A DNA stretch of 64,000 nucleotides, taken from contig NZ_KB907864.1 of assembly GCF_000382245.1 (NCBI RefSeq), positions 132,424 through 196,423 of the forward strand. The letters are read 5' to 3'. Every line of letters begins with the position of its first letter. The first letter of the stretch is position 1. The notes under the pieces were generated by a model. The model saw nothing but the letters and a program-made list of their open reading frames with translations. It made no database searches and was not told the origin of the DNA. This document shows, piece by piece, positions 8,007 to 17,370 of this stretch. The DNA is from Kushneria aurantia DSM 21353. Lineage in GTDB: Bacteria; Pseudomonadota; Gammaproteobacteria; Pseudomonadales; Halomonadaceae. A program made the position numbers and the translations under genes.

Positions 8007-8704
8007 GACGTCTCCCGCAGCAGCAGGCGGATGACCACCTCGCCGAGATAGTCGACGAACAGCGTCTCCATGCCGCTGGCGAAATGCGTCGGCGAGGCGT
8101 GTCCCAGCGCCAGGTAGCCGTGCGCCTGGCCCAGTGTCAGTCGGGTCAGGGCGCAGGAGCCGCCCGCCAGGCCGCTGCCCGGCAGCAATAGTTCGGCGCT
8201 GTCATCGTCGAGCGCCAGGCAGCGGCTGCGTGAGTCGCCCAGCAGCGCCTCGATGGACGCTGCGCGTGCGTCATCCAGTTGCCGGTCGGGTGGCTGAAGG
8301 GGCGTGCCGGCGTTCGAGTGGCGCCACAGCGCAAGATGTTCGATGCCGAACTGCTCATGCAGCTCGGTTGCCAGCGTCTGCGTCAGGGCGTCACGGGAGT
8401 CGGCGGTCAGCAGTGCCAGTACCAGGCTGCGCAGGCCACGATACTGCTGTTCGGTGCGCCTGGCGCTGTCGAGCAGGCCGTCGAGCTGCGCCTCGGCACG
8501 TTCGGCGCGGTCGCGCAGTGCCAGCGTCAGCCGCTCCATCAGCGAGACGGCGTTACCGCGCTGCGGATGATGAACGCGCAGCGTGGTGAGCAGCTGTTCG
8601 CGACCCGCGAAGAAATCGGGGTGGCGTGCCAGCCAGGCGCCGACCTGATCGGCGTCGAGCTCGACCGCTGGCGTGCGGTCCGCGGCACTGCTTTCGTCGC
8701 TCAT
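8003..8704 (-). CDS. yigA: DUF484 family protein YigA
   Basis: 233 aa from the ATG at 8704. Upstream in-frame codons lie in the gap after dapF and are unlikely to be translated. It shows the usual DUF484 start, with VGAWLARHPDFFA, followed by a coiled-coil-like helix (about residues 50-90) and a GAF-like C-terminal half. The function is unknown, but the gene is consistently found between dapF and xerC. It overlaps xerC by 4 bp. Confidence 0.9.
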   Translation of the reverse strand: MSDESSAADRTPAVELDADQVGAWLARHPDFFAGREQLLTTLRVHHPQRGNAVSLMERLTLALRDRAERAEAQLDGLLDSARRTEQQYRGLRSLVLALLTADSRDALTQTLATELHEQFGIEHLALWRHSNAGTPLQPPDRQLDDARAASIEALLGDSRSRCLALDDDSAELLLPGSGLAGGSCALTRLTLGQAHGYLALGHASPTHFASGMETLFVDYLGEVVIRLLLRETS

Positions 8705-8736
8705 CTTGCTCTCCTGCTGGCTGTGGCGGCGCCTTG

Positions 8737-9567
8737 TCAGATCGCGATGCGGCCATCGAACACCCGCACGGCGGGGCCGGTCATGATGACAGAGGTGGCC
8801 TGGTTCGCCCACTCGATGGTCAGCTCGCCGCCGGGCAGTGTCACGCTCACCGGCGAGGTCAACAGGCCGCGGCGAATACCGCTGACCGCGGCGGCGCAGG
8901 CGCCGGTACCGCAGGCCAGGGTTTCGCCCACGCCACGTTCGAAGACGCGCAGCCGCACCCTGTCTTCGGCGACAATCTCCATGAAGCCGACATTGACCCG
9001 GTGTGGAAAGCGCGGATGCGCCTCGATCGCCGGTCCCAGCTGCGCCACCGGCGCGCTGTCGACGCTTGCCACGTCGATCACCGCGTGGGGGTTGCCCATC
9101 GACAGGGCATCGAAGGTCACCTCCAGGCCGTTATGGTCGAGGCTGTAGGCGCTGGCGGGCGCTTCGGCGTTCAGCGGGATATCGGCGGGGGCGAAGCGCG
9201 GCTGCCCCATGTCGACCCTGACCCGACCGTCGCCGGCGACACGCAGTTGAAGATCGCCGCCGGCGGTCTGCACGCTGATCTCGCGGCGTGTGGTGAGGCG
9301 CTGATCAAGCACGAAGCGGGCGAAGCAGCGCGCACCGTTGCCGCAGTTCTCCACTTCGCTGCCGTCGGCGTTGAAGATGCGATAGCGAAAGTCCACATCC
9401 GGTCGGGTCGGCGGCTCGACCAGCAGCAGCTGGTCGAAGCCGATGCCGAAGCGGCGATCGGCCAGCCGGCGAATGAGCTCGGCATCAAGACGCGCGCGCT
9501 GGGTGACCAGGTCGACCACCATGAAGTCGTTGCCCAGCCCGTGCATCTTGGTGAAGTGCAGCATCAT
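8737..9567 (-). CDS. dapF: Diaminopimelate epimerase
   Basis: 276 aa. The two catalytic cysteines of this cofactor-independent racemase are visible, Cys75 in NCGNGARC and the second in ACGTGACAAA near residue 219. The N-terminus shows the typical [11 protein letters not shown]. It converts LL- to meso-diaminopimelate for lysine and peptidoglycan. It overlaps lysA by 4 bp, so consecutive steps of the pathway are translationally coupled. Confidence 0.97.
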   Translation of the reverse strand: MMLHFTKMHGLGNDFMVVDLVTQRARLDAELIRRLADRRFGIGFDQLLLVEPPTRPDVDFRYRIFNADGSEVENCGNGARCFARFVLDQRLTTRREISVQTAGGDLQLRVAGDGRVRVDMGQPRFAPADIPLNAEAPASAYSLDHNGLEVTFDALSMGNPHAVIDVASVDSAPVAQLGPAIEAHPRFPHRVNVGFMEIVAEDRVRLRVFERGVGETLACGTGACAAAVSGIRRGLLTSPVSVTLPGGELTIEWANQATSVIMTGPAVRVFDGRIAI

Positions 9568-10853
9568 GAGCGGTGCCCGTTGGCGTCGGCGACAACAGCG
9601 CCCTGCGGCAGCCGCGATTCACGCTGCCACAGGGCCTCAAGCGGCTCGCGGGCGCCGACCTCGAACAGTGCGTCGCCCACCACCATCACCTCGGCCGGGC
9701 GGCTGCGGGTATTGTAGTTCGACGCCATGACGAAGCCGTAGGCGCCGGCGGAGTGCACCGCCAGCAGGTCGCCCTCGGCCAGCGCCAGCTGGCGATCCTT
9801 GCCGAGATAGTCGCCGGATTCGCAGATCGGCCCCACCACGTCCCATTGACGTGTCTCGCGCCCGCCGTTGTTCACTACCGGCGTGATCGCCTGCCAGGCC
9901 TGATAGAGGGTGGGGCGGATCAGGTCGTTCATGGCGGCATCGACGATGGCGAAGTTTTTCGCCTCACCGGGCTTGAGATACTCGACACGAGTGAGCAGCA
10001 CGCCGGCGTTGGCGGCGATCGAGCGGCCCGGTTCGAACATCAGCGACAGGGGCCGCGTGCCGATGCGTTCGAGCAGGGCGGCCATGTAGTCGGCCACCGC
10101 CGGCGGCGTTTCGCCCCGGTAGTCGACCCCCAGACCGCCGCCGAGGTCAAGATGGTGAATCGCGATACCCTGCGCCACCAGCCGGTCGTGGAGCGCCAGC
10201 AGGCGGTCGAGGGCGTCCAGAAAGGGGGCCAGCTCGGTGAGCTGCGAGCCGATATGGCAGTCGATACCCACCGGTTCGAGGTGGGCAAGCTCGGCGGCGC
10301 GGCGATAGGCGCGCTCGGCGTCGTCGATGGCGATGCCGAACTTGTTGTCCCTGAGGCCGGTGGAGATGTAAGGGTGGGTGCGGGCGTCGACGTCGGGATT
10401 GACCCGCAGCGACACCGGCGCGCGCTTGCCCAGTCGGCCGGCGATGGCGTCGAGCCGCTCGAGCTCGGCCTCGGATTCGACGTTGAAGCAGCGAATACCG
10501 ACCTGCAGCGCCCGGGCCATCTCGTCATCGCGTTTGCCGACGCCGGAGAAGACCACTCGACCGGGATCGCCGCCGGCGGCCAGCACCCGCTCCAGCTCCC
10601 CCACCGAGACGATATCGAAGCCGGCGCCCAGGCGCGCCAGCAGGTCGATAACGGCCAGGTTCGAGTTGGCCTTGAGGGCGTAGCAGATCAGATGATCGCG
10701 CCCCGCCAGCGGCCTGGCGTACTGGCGGAAGTGATCGGTAAAGGCGGCCGCCGAGTAGACGTAGCAGGGCGTGCCGAAGCGTTCGGCGACCGCTTCGAGG
10801 CTGACGCCCTCGGCGTGCAGCCGGCCCTGTTGCCAGTGAAAATGTCCGGACAT
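9564..10853 (-). CDS. lysA: Diaminopimelate decarboxylase
   Basis: 429 aa. It is a fold-type III PLP enzyme: the Schiff-base lysine is Lys61 in YALKANSN, followed by HIGSQ, the GGGLGVDY phosphate loop, EPGRSI, and the active-site Cys in CESGDYL. It catalyses the last step of lysine synthesis. The start abuts the lptM stop within one base. Confidence 0.97.
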   Translation of the reverse strand: MSGHFHWQQGRLHAEGVSLEAVAERFGTPCYVYSAAAFTDHFRQYARPLAGRDHLICYALKANSNLAVIDLLARLGAGFDIVSVGELERVLAAGGDPGRVVFSGVGKRDDEMARALQVGIRCFNVESEAELERLDAIAGRLGKRAPVSLRVNPDVDARTHPYISTGLRDNKFGIAIDDAERAYRRAAELAHLEPVGIDCHIGSQLTELAPFLDALDRLLALHDRLVAQGIAIHHLDLGGGLGVDYRGETPPAVADYMAALLERIGTRPLSLMFEPGRSIAANAGVLLTRVEYLKPGEAKNFAIVDAAMNDLIRPTLYQAWQAITPVVNNGGRETRQWDVVGPICESGDYLGKDRQLALAEGDLLAVHSAGAYGFVMASNYNTRSRPAEVMVVGDALFEVGAREPLEALWQRESRLPQGAVVADANGHRS

Positions 10854-11131
10854 TACTCGGCTGCCTCCGGCGCTGCGGGAGCGCCCGCCGCGGTAGCCGA
10901 TACGCCGCTGGCCCCGGGGCTGGTGGTGGTGGGGCTGTCGCCACTGTCGGGTACCGTTACTTCGGCGCCGCCACCGGCTGCATCGCTGTCGCCAGCGCTG
11001 TCATCTTCGTAGGCGCCCTGAGGATCGTAGCGCTCGCTGGCCCGTTCGTTGTCGGGCATGTAGAGCGGTCCGGTCTGGCCGCAGCCGGCCAGCGTCAGCG
11101 TCAGCAGCAGGATGGAAAGTGCGGTTCTCAT
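10853..11131 (-). CDS. lptM: LptM (YifL-like) small outer-membrane lipoprotein
   Basis: 92 aa. The signal sequence ends in a lipobox, LTLAGC, with Cys17 expected to be lipidated. It is followed by GQTGPLYMP, the hallmark of YifL/LptM, which in E. coli assists maturation of LptD. The C-terminal half is Ala/Gly/Ser-rich, low complexity and poorly conserved. It lies between argH and lysA and overlaps argH by 4 bp. Confidence 0.88.
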   Translation of the reverse strand: MRTALSILLLTLTLAGCGQTGPLYMPDNERASERYDPQGAYEDDSAGDSDAAGGGAEVTVPDSGDSPTTTSPGASGVSATAAGAPAAPEAAE

Positions 11132-12552
11132 GCGTCTCCCTCGCGCTCCAGGGCAAAGTCGGGCAGGACGTCGAGCGCGCGACGGGCGCGGTCGGCAGCG
11201 GCGCGCACCTGATCCGGCGCGGTGCCACCGATATGGTTACGGGCGGCGACCGAGCCCTCCAGCGTCAGCACCTCGAAGATGTCCTCGCCGATATGATCGG
11301 AGAAACGCTGCAGCTCGTCGAGACTCATTTGGGAGAGGTCGCGATCCTGTTCGATGCCGTAGGCCACGGCGTGGCCTACTATCTCGTGGGCGTCGCGGAA
11401 GGCGATGCCGCGGCGTACCAGGTAGTCGGCGAGATCGGTGGCGGTGGCGAAGCCCTGACGCGCGGCGAGCGCCATGTTGTCCCTTTTGGCGACCACTGCC
11501 GGCATCATGTCGGCAAAGGCGCGCAGCGAGCCGAGCACGGTGTCGAGGGTGTCAAAAAGCGGCTCCTTGTCCTCCTGGTTGTCCTTGTTGTAGGCCAGCG
11601 GCTGCGACTTCATCAGTGTCAGCAGGCTGATCATGTGGCCGTAGACGCGGCCGGTCTTGCCGCGCACCAGCTCCGGCACATCGGGGTTTTTCTTCTGCGG
11701 CATGATCGACGAGCCGGTGCAGAAGCGATCCGGCAGGTCGATGAAGTCGAACCGGGCGCTGGTCCACAGCACCAGTTCCTCACTCATGCGCGACAGGTGC
11801 ATCATCAAAAGGCTGGCGAAAGAGGTGAACTCGATAGCGAAGTCGCGATCGCTGACCGCATCCAGCGAGTTCTCCGCCGGTCGTTCGAAGCCCAGCAGTT
11901 CGGCGGTGACGTGGCGGTCGATGGGGTAGCTGGTACCGGCCAGCGCCGCGGCGCCCAGCGGCATCACATTGACCCTTTTACGCGCGTCCAGCAGGCGCTG
12001 CTGGTCGCGGTCGAGCATCTCCTGCCAGGCCAGCAGATGGTGCCCGAAGGTGACCGGCTGGGCGCTCTGCAGGTGGGTGAAGCCGGGCATCACGGTGTCG
12101 GCTTCGCGGCTGGCCAGTTCGATCAGCGCGCGCCGCAGGCGGGTAAGCTCGCTTGCCACGGCGTCGATGCCGTCGCGCAGGTAAAGGCGGATATCGGTGG
12201 CGATCTGGTCGTTGCGCGAGCGGCCGGTGTGGAGTTTCTTGCCCACCGTGCCGATGCGTTCGGTAAGCCGCGCCTCGATATTCATGTGAATATCCTCCAG
12301 CGCCACCGACCACTCGATCTCGCCGCGCTCGATCTCGGCTTCGATTTCGCCCAGGCCGGTAACGATCGCGGCGCACTCATCGGGCGTCAATACGCCGACG
12401 CGAGCGAGCATGGTGGCGTGGGCGATGGAGCCGCGGATATCGTGACGATAGAGGCGCTGATCGAAACCGATCGAGGCGGTAAAGGCGGCGACGAAGGCGT
12501 CGGTGGGCTCGCTGAAGCGACCGCCCCAGGTCTGGTGGGTACTCTGTGTCAT
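11128..12552 (-). CDS. argH: Argininosuccinate lyase
   Basis: 474 aa from the ATG at 12552. An in-frame start 15 codons upstream lacks support. The N-terminus WGGRFSEP and the fumarase/aspartase superfamily signature [12 protein letters not shown] are diagnostic, and TGRSRNDQ lines the substrate site. It cleaves argininosuccinate to arginine and fumarate. It is the first gene of a seven-gene minus-strand operon reaching yigB, and divergent from hemC as in pseudomonads. Confidence 0.97.
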   Translation of the reverse strand: MTQSTHQTWGGRFSEPTDAFVAAFTASIGFDQRLYRHDIRGSIAHATMLARVGVLTPDECAAIVTGLGEIEAEIERGEIEWSVALEDIHMNIEARLTERIGTVGKKLHTGRSRNDQIATDIRLYLRDGIDAVASELTRLRRALIELASREADTVMPGFTHLQSAQPVTFGHHLLAWQEMLDRDQQRLLDARKRVNVMPLGAAALAGTSYPIDRHVTAELLGFERPAENSLDAVSDRDFAIEFTSFASLLMMHLSRMSEELVLWTSARFDFIDLPDRFCTGSSIMPQKKNPDVPELVRGKTGRVYGHMISLLTLMKSQPLAYNKDNQEDKEPLFDTLDTVLGSLRAFADMMPAVVAKRDNMALAARQGFATATDLADYLVRRGIAFRDAHEIVGHAVAYGIEQDRDLSQMSLDELQRFSDHIGEDIFEVLTLEGSVAARNHIGGTAPDQVRAAADRARRALDVLPDFALEREGDA

Positions 12553-12721
12553 CTGTCGGCGTCCTGCATAACGGGGGCCGGAGCGCGGAGGCGCCACGGA
12601 TGCACGCAGTGTAACAGAACTCTTGTGGCGCTCGGCACGCCCGGATGACGCCTCGCACGGCTCTGCACTATGATGACCGGCCGATGGGACACCTTTTTAT
12701 CAGTCAATGCAGGGAGCGTTC

Positions 12722-13672
12722 GTGACAGCACAGAGGATCAGAATCGCCACCCGTAAAAGCCAGCTGGCGCTGTGGCAGGCGGAGCATGTCAAGGCGCGGC
12801 TGGAGGCGTTGCATCCGACGCTTGACGTCGAGCTGGTGGGGATGTCGACCCGCGGCGATCGCATTCTCGACACGCCGCTGGCGAAGGTCGGCGGCAAGGG
12901 GCTGTTCGTCAAGGAGCTCGAAGAGGCGATGCTGGCGGATAGGGCCGATATCGCCGTGCACTCCATGAAGGACGTGCCCATGCATTTTCCCGACGGCCTC
13001 GGACTGCACGCCATCCTCGACCGCGGGGCGCCCACCGATGCCTTTGTCTCCAACCATCACCAGCGCTTCGATCTCCTGCCGGAGGGGGCCTGTGTCGGTA
13101 CCTCCAGCCTGCGCCGGGCGCTTCAGGTGCGTGCCGCGCGCCCCGACCTGGTGGTACTCAATCTGCGCGGCAATGTGCAGACCCGGCTGGGCAAGCTGGA
13201 TGCCGGCGAGTTCGACGCCATCATCCTGGCCACCTCCGGTCTCGAGCGTCTTGAACTGGAGGCGCGCATTACCCAGCGGCTGCCGCCGGAGGTGATGCTG
13301 CCGGCCTGTGGTCAGGGGGCGCTGGGCATCGAATGTCGCAGCGACGACGACACCCTGCGGGCGCTGATCGCGCCGCTTATCGATGAGCACGCCACCCTGC
13401 GGGTGCTGGCCGAGCGCGCCATGAATACCCGCCTCGAAGGCGGCTGTCAGGTGCCGATTGGCGGTTATGCGGTGCTCGAGGATGATGATCAGACCCTCTG
13501 GCTGCGCGCCCTGGTGGGGGCGCCCGACGGCTCCGAGGTCATTCACGCCGAGGCGCGCGGCCCGGCCAACGACCCCGAGACGCTGGGTGTCGGGGTCGCC
13601 GAAGACCTGCTGTCGCGCGGTGCCGGCAGGATTCTGCAGGCGGTGTATGGCGACGAGGCGCCGCCGCGTTGA
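12722..13672 (+). CDS. hemC: Porphobilinogen deaminase (hydroxymethylbilane synthase)
   Basis: 316 aa from the GTG at 12722, chosen because GGGAG lies 5 bases upstream; an ATG at 12707 is the alternative. Motifs are [12 protein letters not shown] at the N-terminus, [23 protein letters not shown], and [12 protein letters not shown] with Cys242 for the dipyrromethane cofactor. It polymerises four porphobilinogens. It is the first gene of the plus-strand heme operon. Confidence 0.96.
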   Translation: MTAQRIRIATRKSQLALWQAEHVKARLEALHPTLDVELVGMSTRGDRILDTPLAKVGGKGLFVKELEEAMLADRADIAVHSMKDVPMHFPDGLGLHAILDRGAPTDAFVSNHHQRFDLLPEGACVGTSSLRRALQVRAARPDLVVLNLRGNVQTRLGKLDAGEFDAIILATSGLERLELEARITQRLPPEVMLPACGQGALGIECRSDDDTLRALIAPLIDEHATLRVLAERAMNTRLEGGCQVPIGGYAVLEDDDQTLWLRALVGAPDGSEVIHAEARGPANDPETLGVGVAEDLLSRGAGRILQAVYGDEAPPR

Positions 13673-13719
13673 GCGTCTGCCCGGTGGATGCGGCCGGCTC
13701 GTCGAGGCGCCGGCAGACG

Positions 13720-14466
13720 ATGCCCTGCGCCCTGATGGCTCGCCCCGGCGCCCGCGCGGCGGCGCTGGAAGAGGCGCTGCGCGGTGCCGGTCTGGCGCCG
13801 CTGTCTCTTGATATCATGCGGCTGGAACCCCGTGCGCCAACGCCGCCGGAGGAGACCGCGCTGTACGATCTCGACAATTTCAGCCGCGTGATCTGCACCA
13901 GCCCCTTCGCCGCCGAACGTCTTGCCGAAGCGGTCGAGGCGCGCTGGCCACAGTTGCCGCAGGGCGTTGCGTTCTACGCGACAGGGCGCAGCACCGCCGA
14001 GCTTTTGAGTGCGCAGCTGGGCGTCGAGGTCGGCGCGCCTGAGGCGGGGTCGGGCAGCGCCAGCGAGGCGCTGCTGGCGCTGCCGGGGCTTCAGGAAGTG
14101 GCGGGTGAGCGCGTGCTGCTGGCCGCCGGTGAGGGCGGGCGCGAACTGATCGAGATGACGCTTGCCGCGCGCGGGGCAACGCTGACGCGGCTGGCGCTCT
14201 ATCGGCGGCGGCTGTCACCGCCACCCGAAGGCGCGCGCCGGCGGCTGGCGGCGGGCGATTTCGCCGTGCTGATCGTCACCAGCGGTGAGCAGCTCGAGTG
14301 GCTCGATCAGTGGTGCAGCGCAGCGACTCGACAAAGGCCGCTTATCGTATCCAGTCAACGTTTGGCTACAATGGCAGCAGGCCATCACTATAAGTGTGTT
14401 TTCATTGCCGGGGATGCCACGCCACAAACACTGGCGCAGACGGCGGCCGGGGCTCGGACACCATAG
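13720..14466 (+). CDS. hemD: Uroporphyrinogen-III synthase
   Basis: 248 aa if the ATG at 13720 is used. A TTG at 13669 overlapping the hemC stop would add 17 residues, and the start is uncertain. The sequence has the usual low conservation of HemD: an opening ALMARPGARA strand, an ICTSPFAAERL segment, YATGRSTAELL and LIVTSGEQLEWL near the end. It closes hydroxymethylbilane to uroporphyrinogen III. Position after hemC and before hemX supports the call. Confidence 0.88.
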   Translation: MPCALMARPGARAAALEEALRGAGLAPLSLDIMRLEPRAPTPPEETALYDLDNFSRVICTSPFAAERLAEAVEARWPQLPQGVAFYATGRSTAELLSAQLGVEVGAPEAGSGSASEALLALPGLQEVAGERVLLAAGEGGRELIEMTLAARGATLTRLALYRRRLSPPPEGARRRLAAGDFAVLIVTSGEQLEWLDQWCSAATRQRPLIVSSQRLATMAAGHHYKCVFIAGDATPQTLAQTAAGARTP

Positions 14467-14508
14467 ACCGGGGCCGCCTCTATCGGATCAGAAAAAGGGC
14501 AGCGATCA

Positions 14509-15975
14509 ATGAGCAATCAGGAAAACGATAAAGACAAGCGCAGCGCATCGGACGAGCAGGGCAATCACGACGCCGAGAGGCGTCGAGACCAGCAGGCAGG
14601 CGGCGATGACGCCTCGCCGCAGACCGACTCGGGTGCCGGCGCGGCATCAACCGCCTCTTCTTCGACAGCCTCGAAACCTTCGGGAGCTGCCTCCTCCGGT
14701 ACGTCCTCAACGGGTGCCAGCGAGGGTGCCGGCAGCAGCGCGACAGGTCGTGCCACGAAGGGAGCCTCCAGCGCCAGCGCTACCTCCGGTACCAGTGGCA
14801 GCAGCGCTTCGAGCGGCACCGGCGGCCGCGCCCCGGAGCCGGGCGATACCCGCCCCGAACATCGCTCGCGCCGCAGCGGAGGCGGAAGCAGGGGGCCGAT
14901 GGCGCTGGTCGTGATCGTCCTGATTGTGCTGATTGCGGCGATTGCCGCCGGCAGCTGGTGGAACTGGCAACAGCAGCAGACGATCGCTCGGCTGCAGAGC
15001 GGTCTCGACCAGGGCAATCAGCAGCGTAGCCAGCTCTCCAGTAGCGTGCAGGAGGGCTCACAGGGCATTCAGAACCTGCGCTCGCAGGTCAGTCGTCTAC
15101 AGTCGCAGTTCGAACAGAACGACCAGGCGCTGCAGCAGGCGCTCAATGCGTTCTCCAGCACGCAGCAGACCGATGCGCGTATCTGGCAGCTGGCCGAGGT
15201 GGAATATCTGCTGCGCATGGCCAATCAGCGACTGCAGCTGGAGCGCGATGTCAGCGGTGCGCTGGCGCTGCTGAGAACCGCCGACCAGCGCCTCGAGGCC
15301 ATCGACAATCCGGCACTGCTGCCGGTGCGCCGCGCGGTCGCCTCCGAAATTTCATCGCTCGAGGCCGTACCCGATGTCGACGAGAGCGGCCTCTATCTGC
15401 GTCTGGCGGCGCTCGCCGAGCGCGTCGATGGCCTGCCGCTGTCGCAGGAGTTGCAGGGGCAGACGGCGCAGCAGGACAGCGAGGCGCTGTTCTCCGGCGG
15501 CTGGCGCCAGCAGCTCGCACGGCTCGGCGAGCAGCTCCAGGGACTGGTGACCGTGCGCCGCCACGATGAGCCGCTGGAGGCGCTGATTACCCCCGCTCAG
15601 GAGACCTACCTGCGCCAGAACGTGCAGCTTTTGATCGAGCAGGCGCAGCTGGCGCTGATGCGCGACAACGGCGAGCTGTACCAGAGCGCCCTGCAGCGGG
15701 CGCAGTCGCTGGTGAGCAGCTACTTCAGCAGCGACAACAGCAACGTATCGCAGCTGGTCGATCAGCTGGGCACTCTCGCCGCGCGCAACATTACTCCGCA
15801 GCTGCCCGATATCAGTGAATCGCTCAATGCCCTGCGCGAGTTTCAGCAGCAGCGTCAGAGTGGCGGTAATGGTTCCGCCAGCGGCTCGCAGAGCGGTGAC
15901 AGCACGAATTCGAACGGCGGCGGCGCACAGAATGGCGGTAGCGGTTCGGGCGACGACCAGGGAGGTCAGGCATGA
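14509..15975 (+). CDS. hemX: HemX family membrane protein
   Basis: 488 aa. It has a long cytoplasmic N-terminus (about residues 40-130) made almost only of Ser, Gly, Ala and Thr, and one transmembrane helix (about 140-160, MALVVIVLIVLIAA). A coiled-coil region (QQTIARLQSG onward) follows, then the conserved HemX domain (IWQLAEVEYLLRMANQRL). A second Ser/Gly/Asn-rich stretch ends the protein. HemX is annotated in some genomes as uroporphyrin-III methyltransferase, but no SAM fold is visible here. The role is probably structural in heme synthesis. It overlaps hemY by 4 bp. Confidence 0.9.
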   Translation: MSNQENDKDKRSASDEQGNHDAERRRDQQAGGDDASPQTDSGAGAASTASSSTASKPSGAASSGTSSTGASEGAGSSATGRATKGASSASATSGTSGSSASSGTGGRAPEPGDTRPEHRSRRSGGGSRGPMALVVIVLIVLIAAIAAGSWWNWQQQQTIARLQSGLDQGNQQRSQLSSSVQEGSQGIQNLRSQVSRLQSQFEQNDQALQQALNAFSSTQQTDARIWQLAEVEYLLRMANQRLQLERDVSGALALLRTADQRLEAIDNPALLPVRRAVASEISSLEAVPDVDESGLYLRLAALAERVDGLPLSQELQGQTAQQDSEALFSGGWRQQLARLGEQLQGLVTVRRHDEPLEALITPAQETYLRQNVQLLIEQAQLALMRDNGELYQSALQRAQSLVSSYFSSDNSNVSQLVDQLGTLAARNITPQLPDISESLNALREFQQQRQSGGNGSASGSQSGDSTNSNGGGAQNGGSGSGDDQGGQA

Positions 15976-17192
15976 GAAAGCTGATTCTCTTTATCGTCGT
16001 CGTTCTGGCGGTTGGCGCCCTGCTCGGTCAGCTGATGATCACCATGCCGGGCTACATCATGTTCCGGGTGGGCGATACCTCGGTGCAGACCTCCTTCTGG
16101 TTCGGCCTGCTGCTGCTGTTTGCCATTTTTCTGGCGCTACACTTTGTGTTGCGTCTTTTGTGGCGTATGCGTCATCCGGTCGAAGGTCTGCGTGGCTGGA
16201 CCCGGCGCTCGCGCCATCGTCAGGCCATGCATCGTACCCACAAGGGGCTGGTGGCACTGGGCGACGGGCGCTGGAAGCGCGCCGAACGGGCGCTGACACG
16301 CTCGGCGGATGATGCCTCGACGCCGCTGGTCAACTACCTCTCGGCAGCGCTGGCGGCGCACTATCAGGGCCGTCATGACCAGGCCGACGAGCTTTTGAAG
16401 CAGGCTCAGCAGGGTAACAGCGACGCTGACAACGCAGTGGCCCTGATGCAGGCGCAGCTGTTGCTGGATCGTCGCCAGCCGGAGCAGGCGCTGGCGATTC
16501 TGACCCGCCTGCACGAGAGCATGCCGCAACACCAGCAGGTGCTGCGGCTTCTCAAGCAGGCCTATCTGCAGGTGCATGACTGGGAGGGTATGCGGCGCCT
16601 GCTGCCGGCGCTGGAGCGCCATGATCTGGTCGGTAACGAGGAGCGCGTGGCGCTGGAGCGCACGACCTATCTCGCCCTGCTGGAGCAGACCGCGCAGAAC
16701 AGCAACCATCACCGGGCCCGCACGCTGTGGGCGGAGATGCCCGACATCCACAAGGGGGATGTCGAGCTGGTACTGCTCTACGCCTCGATTCTGGAGCGCA
16801 ACGGTGAGACCTCCGAGGCGGAAATCCTGCTGCGCAATGCGCTCAAGAGTCACTGGGACGCCCGCCTCATTCACCATTATGGCTTGCTGTCGGTAGAGCC
16901 CGAGCGTCAGCTGGCGACCGCCGAGAAATGGCTGCAGGAGCGCCCCAACGACCCCGAGCTGTTGATGGCGCTGGGTCGGCTGTCGCTGCGTAATGCCTGG
17001 TGGGGCAAGGCGCAGGAGTACTTCGAGGCGAGCCACCGCCAGCGCCCCAGCAGTACGGCCTGCGCCGAGCTGGCGCGTCTTTACGCCAACCTTGGGCAGC
17101 ACAGCAAGAGCCAGCAGTACTATCAGCAGAGCGTCGAGCTTATGGATAACTCGCTTCCGGCCCTGCCGCAGCCCAGCGAACACACCAGCTGA
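15972..17192 (+). CDS. hemY: HemY, TPR-containing heme biosynthesis membrane protein
   Basis: 406 aa. Two N-terminal transmembrane helices (residues 4-24 and 40-62) are followed by the HemY family segment SRHRQAMHRTHKGLVALGDG and tetratricopeptide-like repeats to the C-terminus. This proteobacterial HemY is not the Bacillus protoporphyrinogen oxidase of the same name. It ends the hemCDXY operon. Confidence 0.92.
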   Translation: MRKLILFIVVVLAVGALLGQLMITMPGYIMFRVGDTSVQTSFWFGLLLLFAIFLALHFVLRLLWRMRHPVEGLRGWTRRSRHRQAMHRTHKGLVALGDGRWKRAERALTRSADDASTPLVNYLSAALAAHYQGRHDQADELLKQAQQGNSDADNAVALMQAQLLLDRRQPEQALAILTRLHESMPQHQQVLRLLKQAYLQVHDWEGMRRLLPALERHDLVGNEERVALERTTYLALLEQTAQNSNHHRARTLWAEMPDIHKGDVELVLLYASILERNGETSEAEILLRNALKSHWDARLIHHYGLLSVEPERQLATAEKWLQERPNDPELLMALGRLSLRNAWWGKAQEYFEASHRQRPSSTACAELARLYANLGQHSKSQQYYQQSVELMDNSLPALPQPSEHTS

Positions 17193-17370
17193 AGGCGCGA
17201 CGTCGGAGCGCCTGCGGGCGCTCCGGTCGTTACCGCAGTATCCGCTCACAGGGGCGATCTCCATACTTTCTTTCACCACCGGGAGCGTTTGCCGTGCGCC
17301 GCTGTCAAAGGCGTGCGCCACCTCCGCGGGTGGCTTCTTCAATCAATAAAAGCATGCAGGGAGAGGTTCA

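Noticed and set aside
17203-17222. Hairpin GGAGCGCC/GGGCGCTCC after hemY as a terminator
   Set aside because: The stem is short and no T run follows. I did not list it as a terminator.
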